Shown piece after piece: positions 54,108 to 62,561 of a stretch of DNA of 64,000 nt. The DNA lies in contig NZ_CP019428.1 of assembly GCF_009834565.1 (NCBI RefSeq), forward strand, positions 558,001 to 622,000. Reading direction: 5' to 3'. The translations under genes and the position numbers were made by a program. A model generated the notes under the pieces. That model had not been told where the DNA came from. It did not search any database and saw nothing but the letters and a program-made list of their open reading frames with translations. The DNA is from Pseudomonas sp. R76 (GTDB lineage: Bacteria > Pseudomonadota > Gammaproteobacteria > Pseudomonadales > Pseudomonadaceae). Within the stretch, counting starts at the first letter, position 1; each line of letters starts with the position of its first letter.

Positions 54108-55221
54108 GCGCCACGTCCTGCAGTTCTGCCACGGCTATGACGGGCCGTTTCTGGACTGCGCGCGGCAATACGCCAGCCTGTTCGCAGGCTCCGGCTATAA
54201 AGTGACCACGGTGTTCCTCACCGGGGTCGCTGACCCCGAGGTTGCCGCCGGTTGTGCCTCGGACGAAGTGCTGTTTATGGAATTCAGCTCCAAGGCCATT
54301 CGTGGCCTGAAGCTGGGTGCCATTGGCGAGCTGCGCAAGATCGCCGCGTCGCGCAACTTCAGTTTTTGCATTGCCCACCGGTTCAAGCCGATCTATATCG
54401 CCTTGCTCGGCACGCGCCTGCCGGTGATCGGCGTGCATCACGCCTTTGGTGATTACCAGCGCCGCAGCCGCAAGCTGTTTGCGTCGATTTTCCGCAAGCG
54501 CCTGAGCCTGCTCGGTGTTTCCGATGCGGTGCGTGATGACATGCGCCGCTGCCTGCCGGCTTGGCCTGCGGCGCGTATCCAGACCTTGTACAACCGCATT
54601 GATGTCGAAGCCATGCAGGCGCTGCAGGTTCCGGCCGACGTGGCGCGCGATGCCCTGGGGCTGTCGCCGGATGAGTGGGTGGTCGGCAACGTCGGTCGTC
54701 TGCACCCGGACAAAGACCAGGCCACCTTGCTCAAAGGCTTTGCCTTGGCGTTGCCGCATTTGCCGGCGCAAAGCCGCCTGGCGATCCTCGGGACCGGGCG
54801 ACTGGAGAAAAACCTCAAGGCCTTGGCACGTGAGCTGGGCATTGCCGAGCAGGTGCTGTTCCTCGGCCAGGTGCCGGATGCGCGCCGGTATTTCCGTGCG
54901 TTCGACGCCTTTGCCCTGAGCTCCGATCACGAACCGTTCGGCATGGTGTTGCTGGAGGCCATGGCCGCCGGCGTGCCGTTGCTGGCAACGGCGTGTGGCG
55001 GCGCGCGGGAAGTGGTCGAAGGCGTGGGGATCCTGTTTCCCTTCGCTGACGCCGAACACCTGGGCCAGGGGCTTCGGCACCTGGCGGCGATGGACCGTCA
55101 ACAACAGCAGCAGTGCGCCGAGATGATGCTGGAGCGCTTGCATGAGCGCTTCTCGGATCAGGCGGTTCGCACTGCTTTCTGGGCACTGCCGCACGTTACT
55201 GAACTGACCGCGGGGGCTTGA
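54091..55221 (+). CDS. wapH: GT4 glycosyltransferase of the LPS core (WapH type)
   Basis: The 376-residue GT-B enzyme starts within the end of the carbamoyltransferase gene. It has an N-terminal HVLQFCHGYDGPF strand-loop, the central VGNVGRLHPDKDQATLLKGF hinge motif and the C-terminal HEPFGMVLLEAMAAGVPL block with the EX7E glutamates. In P. aeruginosa the gene in this position, wapH, adds a glucose to the outer core. Its stop overlaps the next start as TGATG. Family certain; donor and acceptor inferred. Confidence 0.85.
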   Translation: MTRSAERHVLQFCHGYDGPFLDCARQYASLFAGSGYKVTTVFLTGVADPEVAAGCASDEVLFMEFSSKAIRGLKLGAIGELRKIAASRNFSFCIAHRFKPIYIALLGTRLPVIGVHHAFGDYQRRSRKLFASIFRKRLSLLGVSDAVRDDMRRCLPAWPAARIQTLYNRIDVEAMQALQVPADVARDALGLSPDEWVVGNVGRLHPDKDQATLLKGFALALPHLPAQSRLAILGTGRLEKNLKALARELGIAEQVLFLGQVPDARRYFRAFDAFALSSDHEPFGMVLLEAMAAGVPLLATACGGAREVVEGVGILFPFADAEHLGQGLRHLAAMDRQQQQQCAEMMLERLHERFSDQAVRTAFWALPHVTELTAGA

Positions 55222-56117
55222 TGCTCAATCGATTCCAAGGCTGGCGCGAGCGTGGCTGGTCCGTCGTTGATGCGTCCACCTACAGCGATGCCTGGCAGCG
55301 TTATGGCGGCAGCGTTGCCACCCATCCGCTGGTGGTTGAGCGTCTGGCCGGGCTGGCCGATATTCCGGTGCGCTACCTGGCGTGGGAGCAGGACGGCGAA
55401 CTCAAGGCGTGCATTGCAACGTGGGGGCGGGACCTGGCCTTGTCCAAGGACGTGCTTAAGCGGCATGGCAAAAAGGGCTTGTTCGACTTGGGCAACGCCG
55501 AGTTGATCCTGCCTGCCGCCGCAGATGTCCAGGCGCCTTTGCGGCATCGCGCGCGCTACCTGTCGGCCCTGAACGAAGGCCGTTTTGCCGGCCTCAAGCT
55601 GCAGGCCGAGCAGTTGGCCATGGCGCGCACCCCGGAAGAATTGTCGAAGAAGTTTCGCTATAACCAGCGCCGCGAGCTGCGCCTGCTGGAAGAGGCGGGC
55701 GGTGTGGTGCGGCCGGTGCAGGTGTTTTCCAGTGCCGAGCTGGCGGCGATCTATTGCGATTTGTTCCAGCGCCGCTGGGGCTTCCCTGCCACGGGCGCCG
55801 AGCGCATGGCGCAGGTTATCGAGTTGCTGCGTGAATGGTTGATCGGCTCGGTGATTTTCCTCAACGATGCGCCGATAGCTATCCAGTTGGTCTACCGCGT
55901 TGATGCCCCGCAGTGGATCAGCGTCGAGTACATCAATGGCGGCGTTGACCCTGAAACCCGCGCGTTCAGCCCGGGCAGCGTGCTGAGTTTTCTCAACACG
56001 CAAAGTGCCTGGGAGCAGGCGCGTGAAGCCGGCAAGCCACTGCGGTTTTCGTTTGGCCGAGCGGACCGCGAGTACAAGGACCGTTGGTGCAACCCTGTAC
56101 CGGTATTCAATGTATGA
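55221..56117 (+). CDS. mig-14: Mig-14 family protein
   Basis: The 298-residue protein has the Mig-14 family features of a FemAB/GNAT-like fold: RYNQRRELRLLEEAGG in the middle and FSFGRADREYKDRW at the end. Mig-14 of Salmonella and P. aeruginosa is an inner-membrane-associated protein needed for resistance to cationic antimicrobial peptides; its chemistry is not settled. The ATG at 55221 overlaps the wapH stop, preferred to the TTG one codon earlier. It overlaps the deacetylase gene by ATGA. Position after wapH matches P. aeruginosa. Confidence 0.85.
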   Translation: MLNRFQGWRERGWSVVDASTYSDAWQRYGGSVATHPLVVERLAGLADIPVRYLAWEQDGELKACIATWGRDLALSKDVLKRHGKKGLFDLGNAELILPAAADVQAPLRHRARYLSALNEGRFAGLKLQAEQLAMARTPEELSKKFRYNQRRELRLLEEAGGVVRPVQVFSSAELAAIYCDLFQRRWGFPATGAERMAQVIELLREWLIGSVIFLNDAPIAIQLVYRVDAPQWISVEYINGGVDPETRAFSPGSVLSFLNTQSAWEQAREAGKPLRFSFGRADREYKDRWCNPVPVFNV

Positions 56118-57529
56118 GTGAGTCGACAAGCCGTAAACAGGCGCTGCTCAAGCGCCATCGCCGCAACAAACGCATCAGCTTGCTGATTGGCCTGCTGCTG
56201 TTGATTGGTGTGGGTGTGCTGGTGGCCTGGTGGCTGCCGCTGGTGCTGGCCGTGCTGGCCTGGGTGGCCCATGAAGCGTGGTTTGCCGACCACCTGTTTT
56301 ACTCGCCAAAGGACGACTACCAGTATCAATTCGCGGCGGATACCGAGCAGCCCAAGGTCACCCTCGCCAACGGCCGGTTGGTATTGGACCAGGCGCTGGC
56401 GCTGGCGGGCAATGAGACGCTGATCCTCGCGCTGCGCCTCAAGAGCAGTCTGTTGGGCCGCTTTATAGATCCGTTTATTGCGTTGCCGGGTGCTGATCGC
56501 CAGGTCTTCGAGCGCGGCGTCAATGGCTTGCGCTACCTGAACCTCACCGGCCAGACGCAAGCGCTGCTCGATGGGCAACTGCTGTTGCAACCTCGTTTCT
56601 GCCGTGTGCAGGGTACGCCGGTGTTGTCGGTGTTCCGTCAGCCCGATGTGCGCAAGCAACGGGTAATGGTCATCGCGCCGCACGCCGATGACGCCGAATT
56701 GGCCGCCTTTGGCCTGTACAGCCAGGCCACGCAACCCTGGATCGTAACGCTGACTGCCGGCGAAATCGAAGCCGAACACTATCAGCACATGGGCCTGGGC
56801 AAGCCCGAGGCTGCACGCCTCAAGGGCCGTTTGCGCGCCTGGGACAGCATCGCGGTGCCGCGTTGGGCAGGTGTGGCGCAGGAGCATTGCGTACAGCTAG
56901 GGTATTTCTGCCTGCAATTGGCGGCAATGAAAGCCGAGCCTGAACGGGCCGTGGCATCGCGAGAAGCCGAGTTGAGCGACATCCGTGTATTCCGCCAATT
57001 CAACCCGTTCCCGTTGCCGGCGGATGCCGATGGCCAGCCCACCTGGAACAACCTGCTGGCCGACCTGCGCGCCGTGCTGCTGATGGCTCGTCCCGAGGTC
57101 ATCGTGCTGCCGCATCCGGTGCTCGACCCACACCCGGATCATATCTGCGCGCAGCAAGCCGTATTGGAAGCCTTGCAAGGGCTGGAATGGCAGCCGACGA
57201 CGTTGCTCGGTTACGCCAATCACCTGCACGACAATGACCGCTGGCCGATGGGTGATTCGGGCGCTGGTGTCGCTTTGCCACCATGCTTTGATTCGACGTA
57301 CACTTTGCAGCCTTATTGCTTGCCGTTGTCCGAAGAGCGGCAGTGTGACAAGGCCATGTCGCTGGGCATGATGCATGACTTGCAGCCCCGTATGCCGTTC
57401 AAGCGGCGTGTACGCAGGGTTATCCAGCGGCTGTTGGCGGGGCGGGCTGTCTCGCCTTGGGGTGAGAATGAGTTCTTCCGCAAGGCCATTCGGCGGCATG
57501 AACTTTTTTGGTTCATCAAGCACAAGTAA
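56114..57529 (+). CDS. dnpA: PIG-L family de-N-acetylase (DnpA type)
   Basis: The 471-residue protein has a basic N-terminus, one or two membrane helices at about 21-55 and a PIG-L/LmbE deacetylase domain with the zinc motif PHADDAE (His190, Asp193) and a second motif DPHPDH. In P. aeruginosa DnpA, in the same position, is a putative LPS-core deacetylase that affects antibiotic tolerance. The start at 56114 overlaps the mig-14 stop; an upstream ATG at 56084 lies within mig-14. About 57 bases separate it from the next gene, the largest gap within this run. Confidence 0.88.
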   Translation: MSESTSRKQALLKRHRRNKRISLLIGLLLLIGVGVLVAWWLPLVLAVLAWVAHEAWFADHLFYSPKDDYQYQFAADTEQPKVTLANGRLVLDQALALAGNETLILALRLKSSLLGRFIDPFIALPGADRQVFERGVNGLRYLNLTGQTQALLDGQLLLQPRFCRVQGTPVLSVFRQPDVRKQRVMVIAPHADDAELAAFGLYSQATQPWIVTLTAGEIEAEHYQHMGLGKPEAARLKGRLRAWDSIAVPRWAGVAQEHCVQLGYFCLQLAAMKAEPERAVASREAELSDIRVFRQFNPFPLPADADGQPTWNNLLADLRAVLLMARPEVIVLPHPVLDPHPDHICAQQAVLEALQGLEWQPTTLLGYANHLHDNDRWPMGDSGAGVALPPCFDSTYTLQPYCLPLSEERQCDKAMSLGMMHDLQPRMPFKRRVRRVIQRLLAGRAVSPWGENEFFRKAIRRHELFWFIKHK

Positions 57530-57586
57530 CGTTAAACAACGTGGTGGGGCGCTGAGCGCTCCCGTAAAAATGACAGTGAGTCCCCA

Positions 57587-58471
57587 GTGATCAATCCATG
57601 CCCCCGCATCCTTTTCATCATTCCTTACTTTGGCCAATGGCCTTTCTGGATGCCGTTTTTTCTCGAAAGCTGCCGGCACAATGCGGATATTGACTGGCTG
57701 TTGTTCAGCGACTGCCCGATACCCGCCAACGTGCCCGACAATGTCAGGATTGAAAGCATCACCTTTGGCGATTACTGCGCGCTGGTCTCCCAGCGGCTGA
57801 AGATCAATTTCGCGCCTCAGGCGGCTTACAAACTGTGTGACATCAAGCCGGCGCTGGGGCATATCCATGTTGATCGCCTCGACGGCTACGACTTTTGGGC
57901 GTTTGGCGACCTGGACCTGATCTATGGCAACCTGCGCCGGTATTTCACCGCTGACCGCCTGGCGGGTTATGACTTGTTTTCGACCCATGAGCGTCGGGTC
58001 GCCGGCCATTTGTGCCTGATGCGTAACACCGCCAGAAAGCGCCAGGTGTTCATGCAGATCAAGGATTGGGAAGCACGTTTCACCGATCAGGAGCATCATG
58101 CGCTGGATGAAGGGGCGTTCAGCAGGATTTTCCTGTGGCGCAAGAACTTCCCGAAGCCGTTGTTCGATCTGGTCGGCAAACTCAACCCGTGGCGCCGTCG
58201 CAGTGAGTTCACCGAGGCGTTCAGTACGCCGGGTGGTGTGATCAAGTGGCACGACGGCACTGATCGTTTTCCGCACCAGTGGTTCTGGAACAACGGTCGC
58301 TTGACCAATGACAGGGATGGCGACCGGGAATTTCCGTATTTCCATTTTGTCTGCTGGAAGCGTAATCAATGGCCGCTGGTGCCACAGCCAAGTGCCGAGC
58401 ACGTCGAGGCGCTGGCCGCCGAGACATCCTGGGTCGTTGATGCCACAGGATTCCATCGAGGAGAGTTATGA
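57587..58471 (+). CDS. DUF6625-like putative glycosyltransferase
   Basis: The 294-residue protein starts at GTG with ILFIIPYFGQWPFWMPFFLE, typical of a GT-A Rossmann start, and has AFGDLDLIYGNLRRYF, in which Asp108-x-Asp110 could be the metal-binding DxD. I recognise it as similar to the DUF6625 family, which is often found in polysaccharide loci. I know of no counterpart in the P. aeruginosa core locus between dnpA and ssg. It overlaps the next gene by ATGA. The ribosome-binding site is weak. Role in adding a strain-specific core sugar is inferred. Confidence 0.7.
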   Translation: MINPCPRILFIIPYFGQWPFWMPFFLESCRHNADIDWLLFSDCPIPANVPDNVRIESITFGDYCALVSQRLKINFAPQAAYKLCDIKPALGHIHVDRLDGYDFWAFGDLDLIYGNLRRYFTADRLAGYDLFSTHERRVAGHLCLMRNTARKRQVFMQIKDWEARFTDQEHHALDEGAFSRIFLWRKNFPKPLFDLVGKLNPWRRRSEFTEAFSTPGGVIKWHDGTDRFPHQWFWNNGRLTNDRDGDREFPYFHFVCWKRNQWPLVPQPSAEHVEALAAETSWVVDATGFHRGEL

Positions 58472-59622
58472 GTCGGCGTTTCAAGGTTCTGCAATTGCAG
58501 CCTGACTACAATGTTAAATCCCATGATTTTGCCGACCTGGCCGAACAGATCGTCAAGGCATTGCCTGCGGACCGCTATGAAGTCACCGCCGCGTTCCTGC
58601 GCGGTCGGCCTGCGCCGGGTGGCCCGGTGAGTCGCGCCGCCACCTCGGTCTACTTCGAGTTCTCCGACAAGTCGCTCAAGGGCTTGAGGCTGCGCGCCAT
58701 GTGGCAGCTGTACAAGTTCTGCCGCCGGGAAAAGTTTGACGTCGTGGTGTGCAATCGCTTCAAGCCGGTCAACATGATGTTGCAACTGAACCGTTGGTTG
58801 AAGATTCCGCTGTGTATCGGCATCTCCCACGGCTTCGGTGAATATGACCGCCTGTACCGCCGCAAGCAGGCGCAGCGCTGGATCGACGCGCACTGGCGTT
58901 TTGTCGGTGTGTCGCCGGCGGTCAAGCAATACCTGCTGGACTGCAAGTGCGGGTTTACCGACAGCAATACCTTCGCCATTACCAATGCCATCGACATCGA
59001 GCAGGCCGAGGCCTTGCAGCATTCGCGTGAACGCGCGCGCGAGTTGCTGGGCATCGACCCTTCGGTGCGGTTGATCGGCGCCTTGGGCCGCCTCGTGCCG
59101 GTCAAAGGCCACACGTATTTACTGCAGGCGTTCGCTGCACTTAAAGACAAGTACCCCACGGCGCAGCTCGCCATCATTGGCGCGGGCCGTGAAGAGGCCA
59201 ACCTGGCCGCTCAAATCCACAGCCTGGGCCTTGATGGGCGCGTGCACTTGTTGGGTTTCAAGGAAAACGCCCTGCAGTACGTGCGTGCCTTCGACATCTG
59301 GGCCATGCCGTCGCTGGCCGAAGGCCTTGGCCTGGCGCTGCTGGAAGGCATGAGTGGTCGCCTGCCGGTGATCGCCTCCAGCGTTCCGGCCATGCTGCCG
59401 CTGATTGAAGGCGCAGGCGGCCTGGCGGTAGAGCCGGCCAATGTGCCCGCGCTGACCCAGGCGCTGGACACCTACCTGGCGCTGTCCGACGAAGCGCTGG
59501 CGCAGAAGGGCGAGCAGGCCTACCAGTATTTGCAGGCGCAACACGACATTGAGGTGTTCCGCCAGGAATACCTGGAATTGATTGATTCGGGATTGGCTCA
59601 AGTGCGCGGGAACAATGTATGA
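58468..59622 (+). CDS. ssg: GT4 glycosyltransferase (Ssg type)
   Basis: The 384-residue GT-B enzyme has LQLQPDYNVKSHDFADLAEQ at the start, the hinge IGALGRLVPVKGHTYLLQAF and the C-terminal PSLAEGLGLALLEGMSGRLP block with the EX7E pair. It is in the place of ssg in P. aeruginosa, a core glycosyltransferase that affects phage adsorption, motility and exopolysaccharide. It overlaps neighbours on both sides by ATGA. It is distantly related to the WapH-like enzyme (compare CNRFKPVNMML and AHRFKPIYIAL), so the two may have arisen by duplication. Confidence 0.85.
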   Translation: MSRRFKVLQLQPDYNVKSHDFADLAEQIVKALPADRYEVTAAFLRGRPAPGGPVSRAATSVYFEFSDKSLKGLRLRAMWQLYKFCRREKFDVVVCNRFKPVNMMLQLNRWLKIPLCIGISHGFGEYDRLYRRKQAQRWIDAHWRFVGVSPAVKQYLLDCKCGFTDSNTFAITNAIDIEQAEALQHSRERARELLGIDPSVRLIGALGRLVPVKGHTYLLQAFAALKDKYPTAQLAIIGAGREEANLAAQIHSLGLDGRVHLLGFKENALQYVRAFDIWAMPSLAEGLGLALLEGMSGRLPVIASSVPAMLPLIEGAGGLAVEPANVPALTQALDTYLALSDEALAQKGEQAYQYLQAQHDIEVFRQEYLELIDSGLAQVRGNNV

Positions 59623-60503
59623 ACCAGAGTCAACCCTTGGTCACGGTGATCATTGCGTCTTACAACCATGCTCCGTACATCGAGCAAAGCATCCTCAGCG
59701 TCCTGAACCAGACGTACCCCAATATTGAACTGCTGGTGATTGACGACGGGTCCAAAGACGACAGCGTCGAGCGCATTCGTCGCTTGCAGGAGCAGCACAG
59801 CTTCGATTTTCGCGTGCAGCAGAACCAGGGGCTGACCAACACGCTCAATGGCGCGATTGCACGCTCCCAGGGCCCGCTGATCGTGCCGTTCGGCTCCGAT
59901 GACATCATGTTGCCGGAGCGGATTGCGACCCAGGTGGCCTACATGGATGGCAAGCCGGAGGTCGGTATCTGCGCGGGTAACATCGAGCTGATCGATGCCC
60001 AGGGCGAGTTGTTTCCCGAGAAGCGCCAGCGTCGCGACGTGCCGTTTCGGCGCCTGGACTTCGACGACATGTTCCTGGAGCGCAAGCCTTACCCGCCTGC
60101 ACCGACGCTGATGATCCGGCGCGAGGCGCTGGAAAAGGTCGGTGGGTTTGATCCTGAAATTCGTCTGGAAGATTTGCTGATCGAGTTGAAGATCACCCAT
60201 GCCGGGTACTTCATTGATGGCTTGAACGTGGTCATGGCCCGCTATCGCAAGCACGCCACCAACTCGTACAAGAACCATCGATTCATGATCGACAATATCC
60301 TGCGCTCCTACGCGTTGTTCAGCGACCACCCGCTTTATGACGAGGTGCGTTACAAGTTCCTCAGCTCGATGTTCCTCAAGACCGCCAACCGTGATCGTAA
60401 GTTGGCGCGCGAGCTGCTGGCACAGATCCCGTTCCGGGCCTGGAACAAGAAAACCTGGCGCGGCTTGAGCCGGTTGTACTTCTCCCCGCTGGAAAAAGAC
60501 TGA
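59619..60503 (+). CDS. wapR: GT2 glycosyltransferase (WapR type rhamnosyltransferase)
   Basis: The 294-residue GT-A enzyme has VTVIIASYNHAPYIEQSILS, the nucleotide-binding LLVIDDGSKDDS near residues 38-49 and the DxD-like FGSDDIMLPERI. In P. aeruginosa WapR, in this place, adds the alpha-1,3-linked rhamnose that lets the core accept O-antigen. It is the last gene of the plus-strand run, overlaps ssg by ATGA and is followed by a hairpin and the convergent ligase gene. The sugar transferred here is inferred from position. Confidence 0.85.
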   Translation: MNQSQPLVTVIIASYNHAPYIEQSILSVLNQTYPNIELLVIDDGSKDDSVERIRRLQEQHSFDFRVQQNQGLTNTLNGAIARSQGPLIVPFGSDDIMLPERIATQVAYMDGKPEVGICAGNIELIDAQGELFPEKRQRRDVPFRRLDFDDMFLERKPYPPAPTLMIRREALEKVGGFDPEIRLEDLLIELKITHAGYFIDGLNVVMARYRKHATNSYKNHRFMIDNILRSYALFSDHPLYDEVRYKFLSSMFLKTANRDRKLARELLAQIPFRAWNKKTWRGLSRLYFSPLEKD

Positions 60504-60511
60504 CAGCGTTG

Positions 60512-60536
60512 TGTGCGCCCCGCCCTGGGGCGCACA
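60512..60536. terminator. Hairpin between convergent wapR and waaL
   Basis: TGTGCGCCCC and GGGGCGCACA are perfect inverted arms around GCCCT. The hairpin fills the 43-base gap between two converging genes. It has no T tract on either side, so it may work with Rho or only stabilise 3' ends. Confidence 0.6.
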
Positions 60537-60546
60537 ACCTCGCGGA

Positions 60547-62403
60547 TCAGGCGGCCGGGCGCGCCAGTGTCAGCACCTGCTCACGGAGTTTGACCGTGGC
60601 GTGTGCCGATGCAACGGACCCGTAGCCTTTGGCCAATTGCTCAAAGTGCGCTTCGAACAGCCAATTGCGGTCCTGCGGATAACGTTGCATGTGCTTCAAG
60701 TTGCGCTGGCGCAGCGTGTTGCGCAGTGCTGACGGGTAAATGCGCATGTCGGCCACATCGATCAGCCCGAACTCACCATCTTCCAGTAACAGCACATTGC
60801 CCAGATGCAGTGAGCGGAAGTACACCCCGCGTTCGTGCAACTGCGCCATGAATCGGCCGAACCGTTCGATCAGCGATTCGCGCAGGCTGCTGTCCAGGCT
60901 TTGCAAGGCTTGACGCAGCGTCAGCCCCGGCAGCGGCTGATAACGCACGGCGCTGCTGCCGTCGTGCAGGCTGTAGAGGTTGAGAATCGGCGGTGAAGCA
61001 ATACCTGTTTGCTGCAGCTGTTCGCTGTTGCTGGCGAAGCGCTCCGAATAGGGATTAAACCGGCCCGAGGTGTACCAGCGGCGCGCCCTGAACAGTTTGA
61101 GGAAGCTGCCATCCTCCAGGCGCAGCACCTTCGGTCCCAAGCCATCTTCTTCGACGACGTGGGCGCCGTTGCACAGTGCTTCAAAGGCCTGTGGCTTGGG
61201 CATTTCCACTGGCCTGCGCAGCAGGCTGTGGCGGCGTTGGGCGATGCTCAGGCCGGCGATCAGCGCCAGCGGAATCCACAACAGGAACCAGTGCTCCTTG
61301 GGCCGCGACAGAATGCCACCGCCTTCGGTCAGGCCTGCGCCGATGCCGTAGGCCAGCAGCGAGGATGCCAGGATGAACAACGGCTGTGCCCGCTCCTTGA
61401 GCCCTTTGTACAAGCCCCAGCCGAGCATGCAGATCCATGGGATAAAGCCGATGATGCCGACGTAATACAGCACGCCAAGGGCGAAGTTGTGGGGTTCGCG
61501 CAGTTCGTAGCCATCGCCCAGGGTCAGGTACAGCTCAGAGTCGTAGCTGTGGCCGATGAAGGGGTGGTCGGCAATCCGCTGCAGCGTCATGCCCCACAAT
61601 TCAAAGCGCAACGAGCTGCCGCGCTCGGTGATCGCCTCGGGATAGATCAACAGCAGCCCGGCAGCCCCCGCGACCATGGCGGCGATCAGCAGCGCAGAGC
61701 GTCGATTGCGGCTGATAAAGCTCATCCACAGGATGGTCAGTGTCAGCGCCACCAGCGGCGTGCGTGACCCGGTAGCCAGGATGGCAGCCGCCATGATCGC
61801 CAGTGCGGGCACGCTGAACCACAGCACCTGCAAGCGTCGGGTAGTCATGCAGACGTACAGCCAGTACACGCAGAAAAAGCCGAACATGTGCGAGCTGAGC
61901 AGCGGGTTATCGAGGGCGCCCAAGCCGCCGATCATGCGCATGCCCGGCTCGAAGCCTTTGACGAACGCCACCAGGTTGCACAGGCACACCACCAGCGCAA
62001 TCGCGGCAGCACTGAAAAAGATCGGCTTGAACAGTTCGTTGCGGTAATGCAGCAGCAGCCCGCAGCCGGCAAACAGCATGAACGTTTGCAGCGGCACCTT
62101 GAACAGGTTGGAGTCGCCGGTAGGTTCCGGGCTCCACAACACGCTGGTCATTGCCCAGGCGCAAAACGCCACGAAGGCAATCACCAGCGGCTCACGCAAC
62201 AACTCCTTGAGTTCTCGCGGGCGCAGACACAGCAACAGCAAGGTCGGCACGCTGAAGAAGCCGGAGTAGAACCGGTGCATGACATTGCGATTGGTGACGT
62301 AGAACAGCGAACTCAGCAGCAACAACAAGCCAATGGGCAAAATCCAGAGGACCAGGAAGTCGAAAACGCGATTTGAGCCATAGGTAAGGCGCTTGGAGTG
62401 CAT
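60547..62403 (-). CDS. waaL: O-antigen ligase WaaL fused to a kinase-like domain
   Basis: The protein of about 618 residues has two parts. Residues 1 to about 400 hold eleven or twelve membrane helices and a large periplasmic loop with ATGSRTPLVALTL and ERGSSLRFELWG, the Wzy_C/WaaL ligase pattern; it links O-antigen from undecaprenyl phosphate to the lipid A-core. Residues 401-618 form a soluble WaaP/InaA-like kinase domain with VLRLEDGSFLKLFRAR and FGLIDVADM (Asp549). The catalytic loop reads FRSLHLGN: Ser531 stands where Asp is expected, so this domain may be a pseudokinase. In P. aeruginosa ligase and kinase are two genes. The start may be ATG 62403 or ATG 62439 (12 residues more). Confidence 0.85.
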   Translation of the reverse strand: MHSKRLTYGSNRVFDFLVLWILPIGLLLLLSSLFYVTNRNVMHRFYSGFFSVPTLLLLCLRPRELKELLREPLVIAFVAFCAWAMTSVLWSPEPTGDSNLFKVPLQTFMLFAGCGLLLHYRNELFKPIFFSAAAIALVVCLCNLVAFVKGFEPGMRMIGGLGALDNPLLSSHMFGFFCVYWLYVCMTTRRLQVLWFSVPALAIMAAAILATGSRTPLVALTLTILWMSFISRNRRSALLIAAMVAGAAGLLLIYPEAITERGSSLRFELWGMTLQRIADHPFIGHSYDSELYLTLGDGYELREPHNFALGVLYYVGIIGFIPWICMLGWGLYKGLKERAQPLFILASSLLAYGIGAGLTEGGGILSRPKEHWFLLWIPLALIAGLSIAQRRHSLLRRPVEMPKPQAFEALCNGAHVVEEDGLGPKVLRLEDGSFLKLFRARRWYTSGRFNPYSERFASNSEQLQQTGIASPPILNLYSLHDGSSAVRYQPLPGLTLRQALQSLDSSLRESLIERFGRFMAQLHERGVYFRSLHLGNVLLLEDGEFGLIDVADMRIYPSALRNTLRQRNLKHMQRYPQDRNWLFEAHFEQLAKGYGSVASAHATVKLREQVLTLARPAA

Positions 62404-62451
62404 ACGATAAAGCCATTCCAGAAAGAGAAAGCCGACCATCTTAAAGTAGTG

Positions 62452-62461
62452 GCTATATAAT
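62452..62461. promoter_or_regulatory. Overlapping divergent -10 boxes of waaL and msbA
   Basis: TATATAAT lies between the two divergent genes. Read on the plus strand it offers TATAAT for msbA (about 100 bases upstream of its start); read on the minus strand it offers TATATA for waaL. No good -35 box was seen for either. Confidence 0.35.
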
Positions 62462-62561
62462 GTCGCCGGCTGGATCCAACCGGGCCGGGGGTCATGCCGG
62501 GTGCAAGTACAACAGAGAAGCTGTGCTAAAGTCAGCCTCCTTTTTCAAAACGCCGCGTGAT

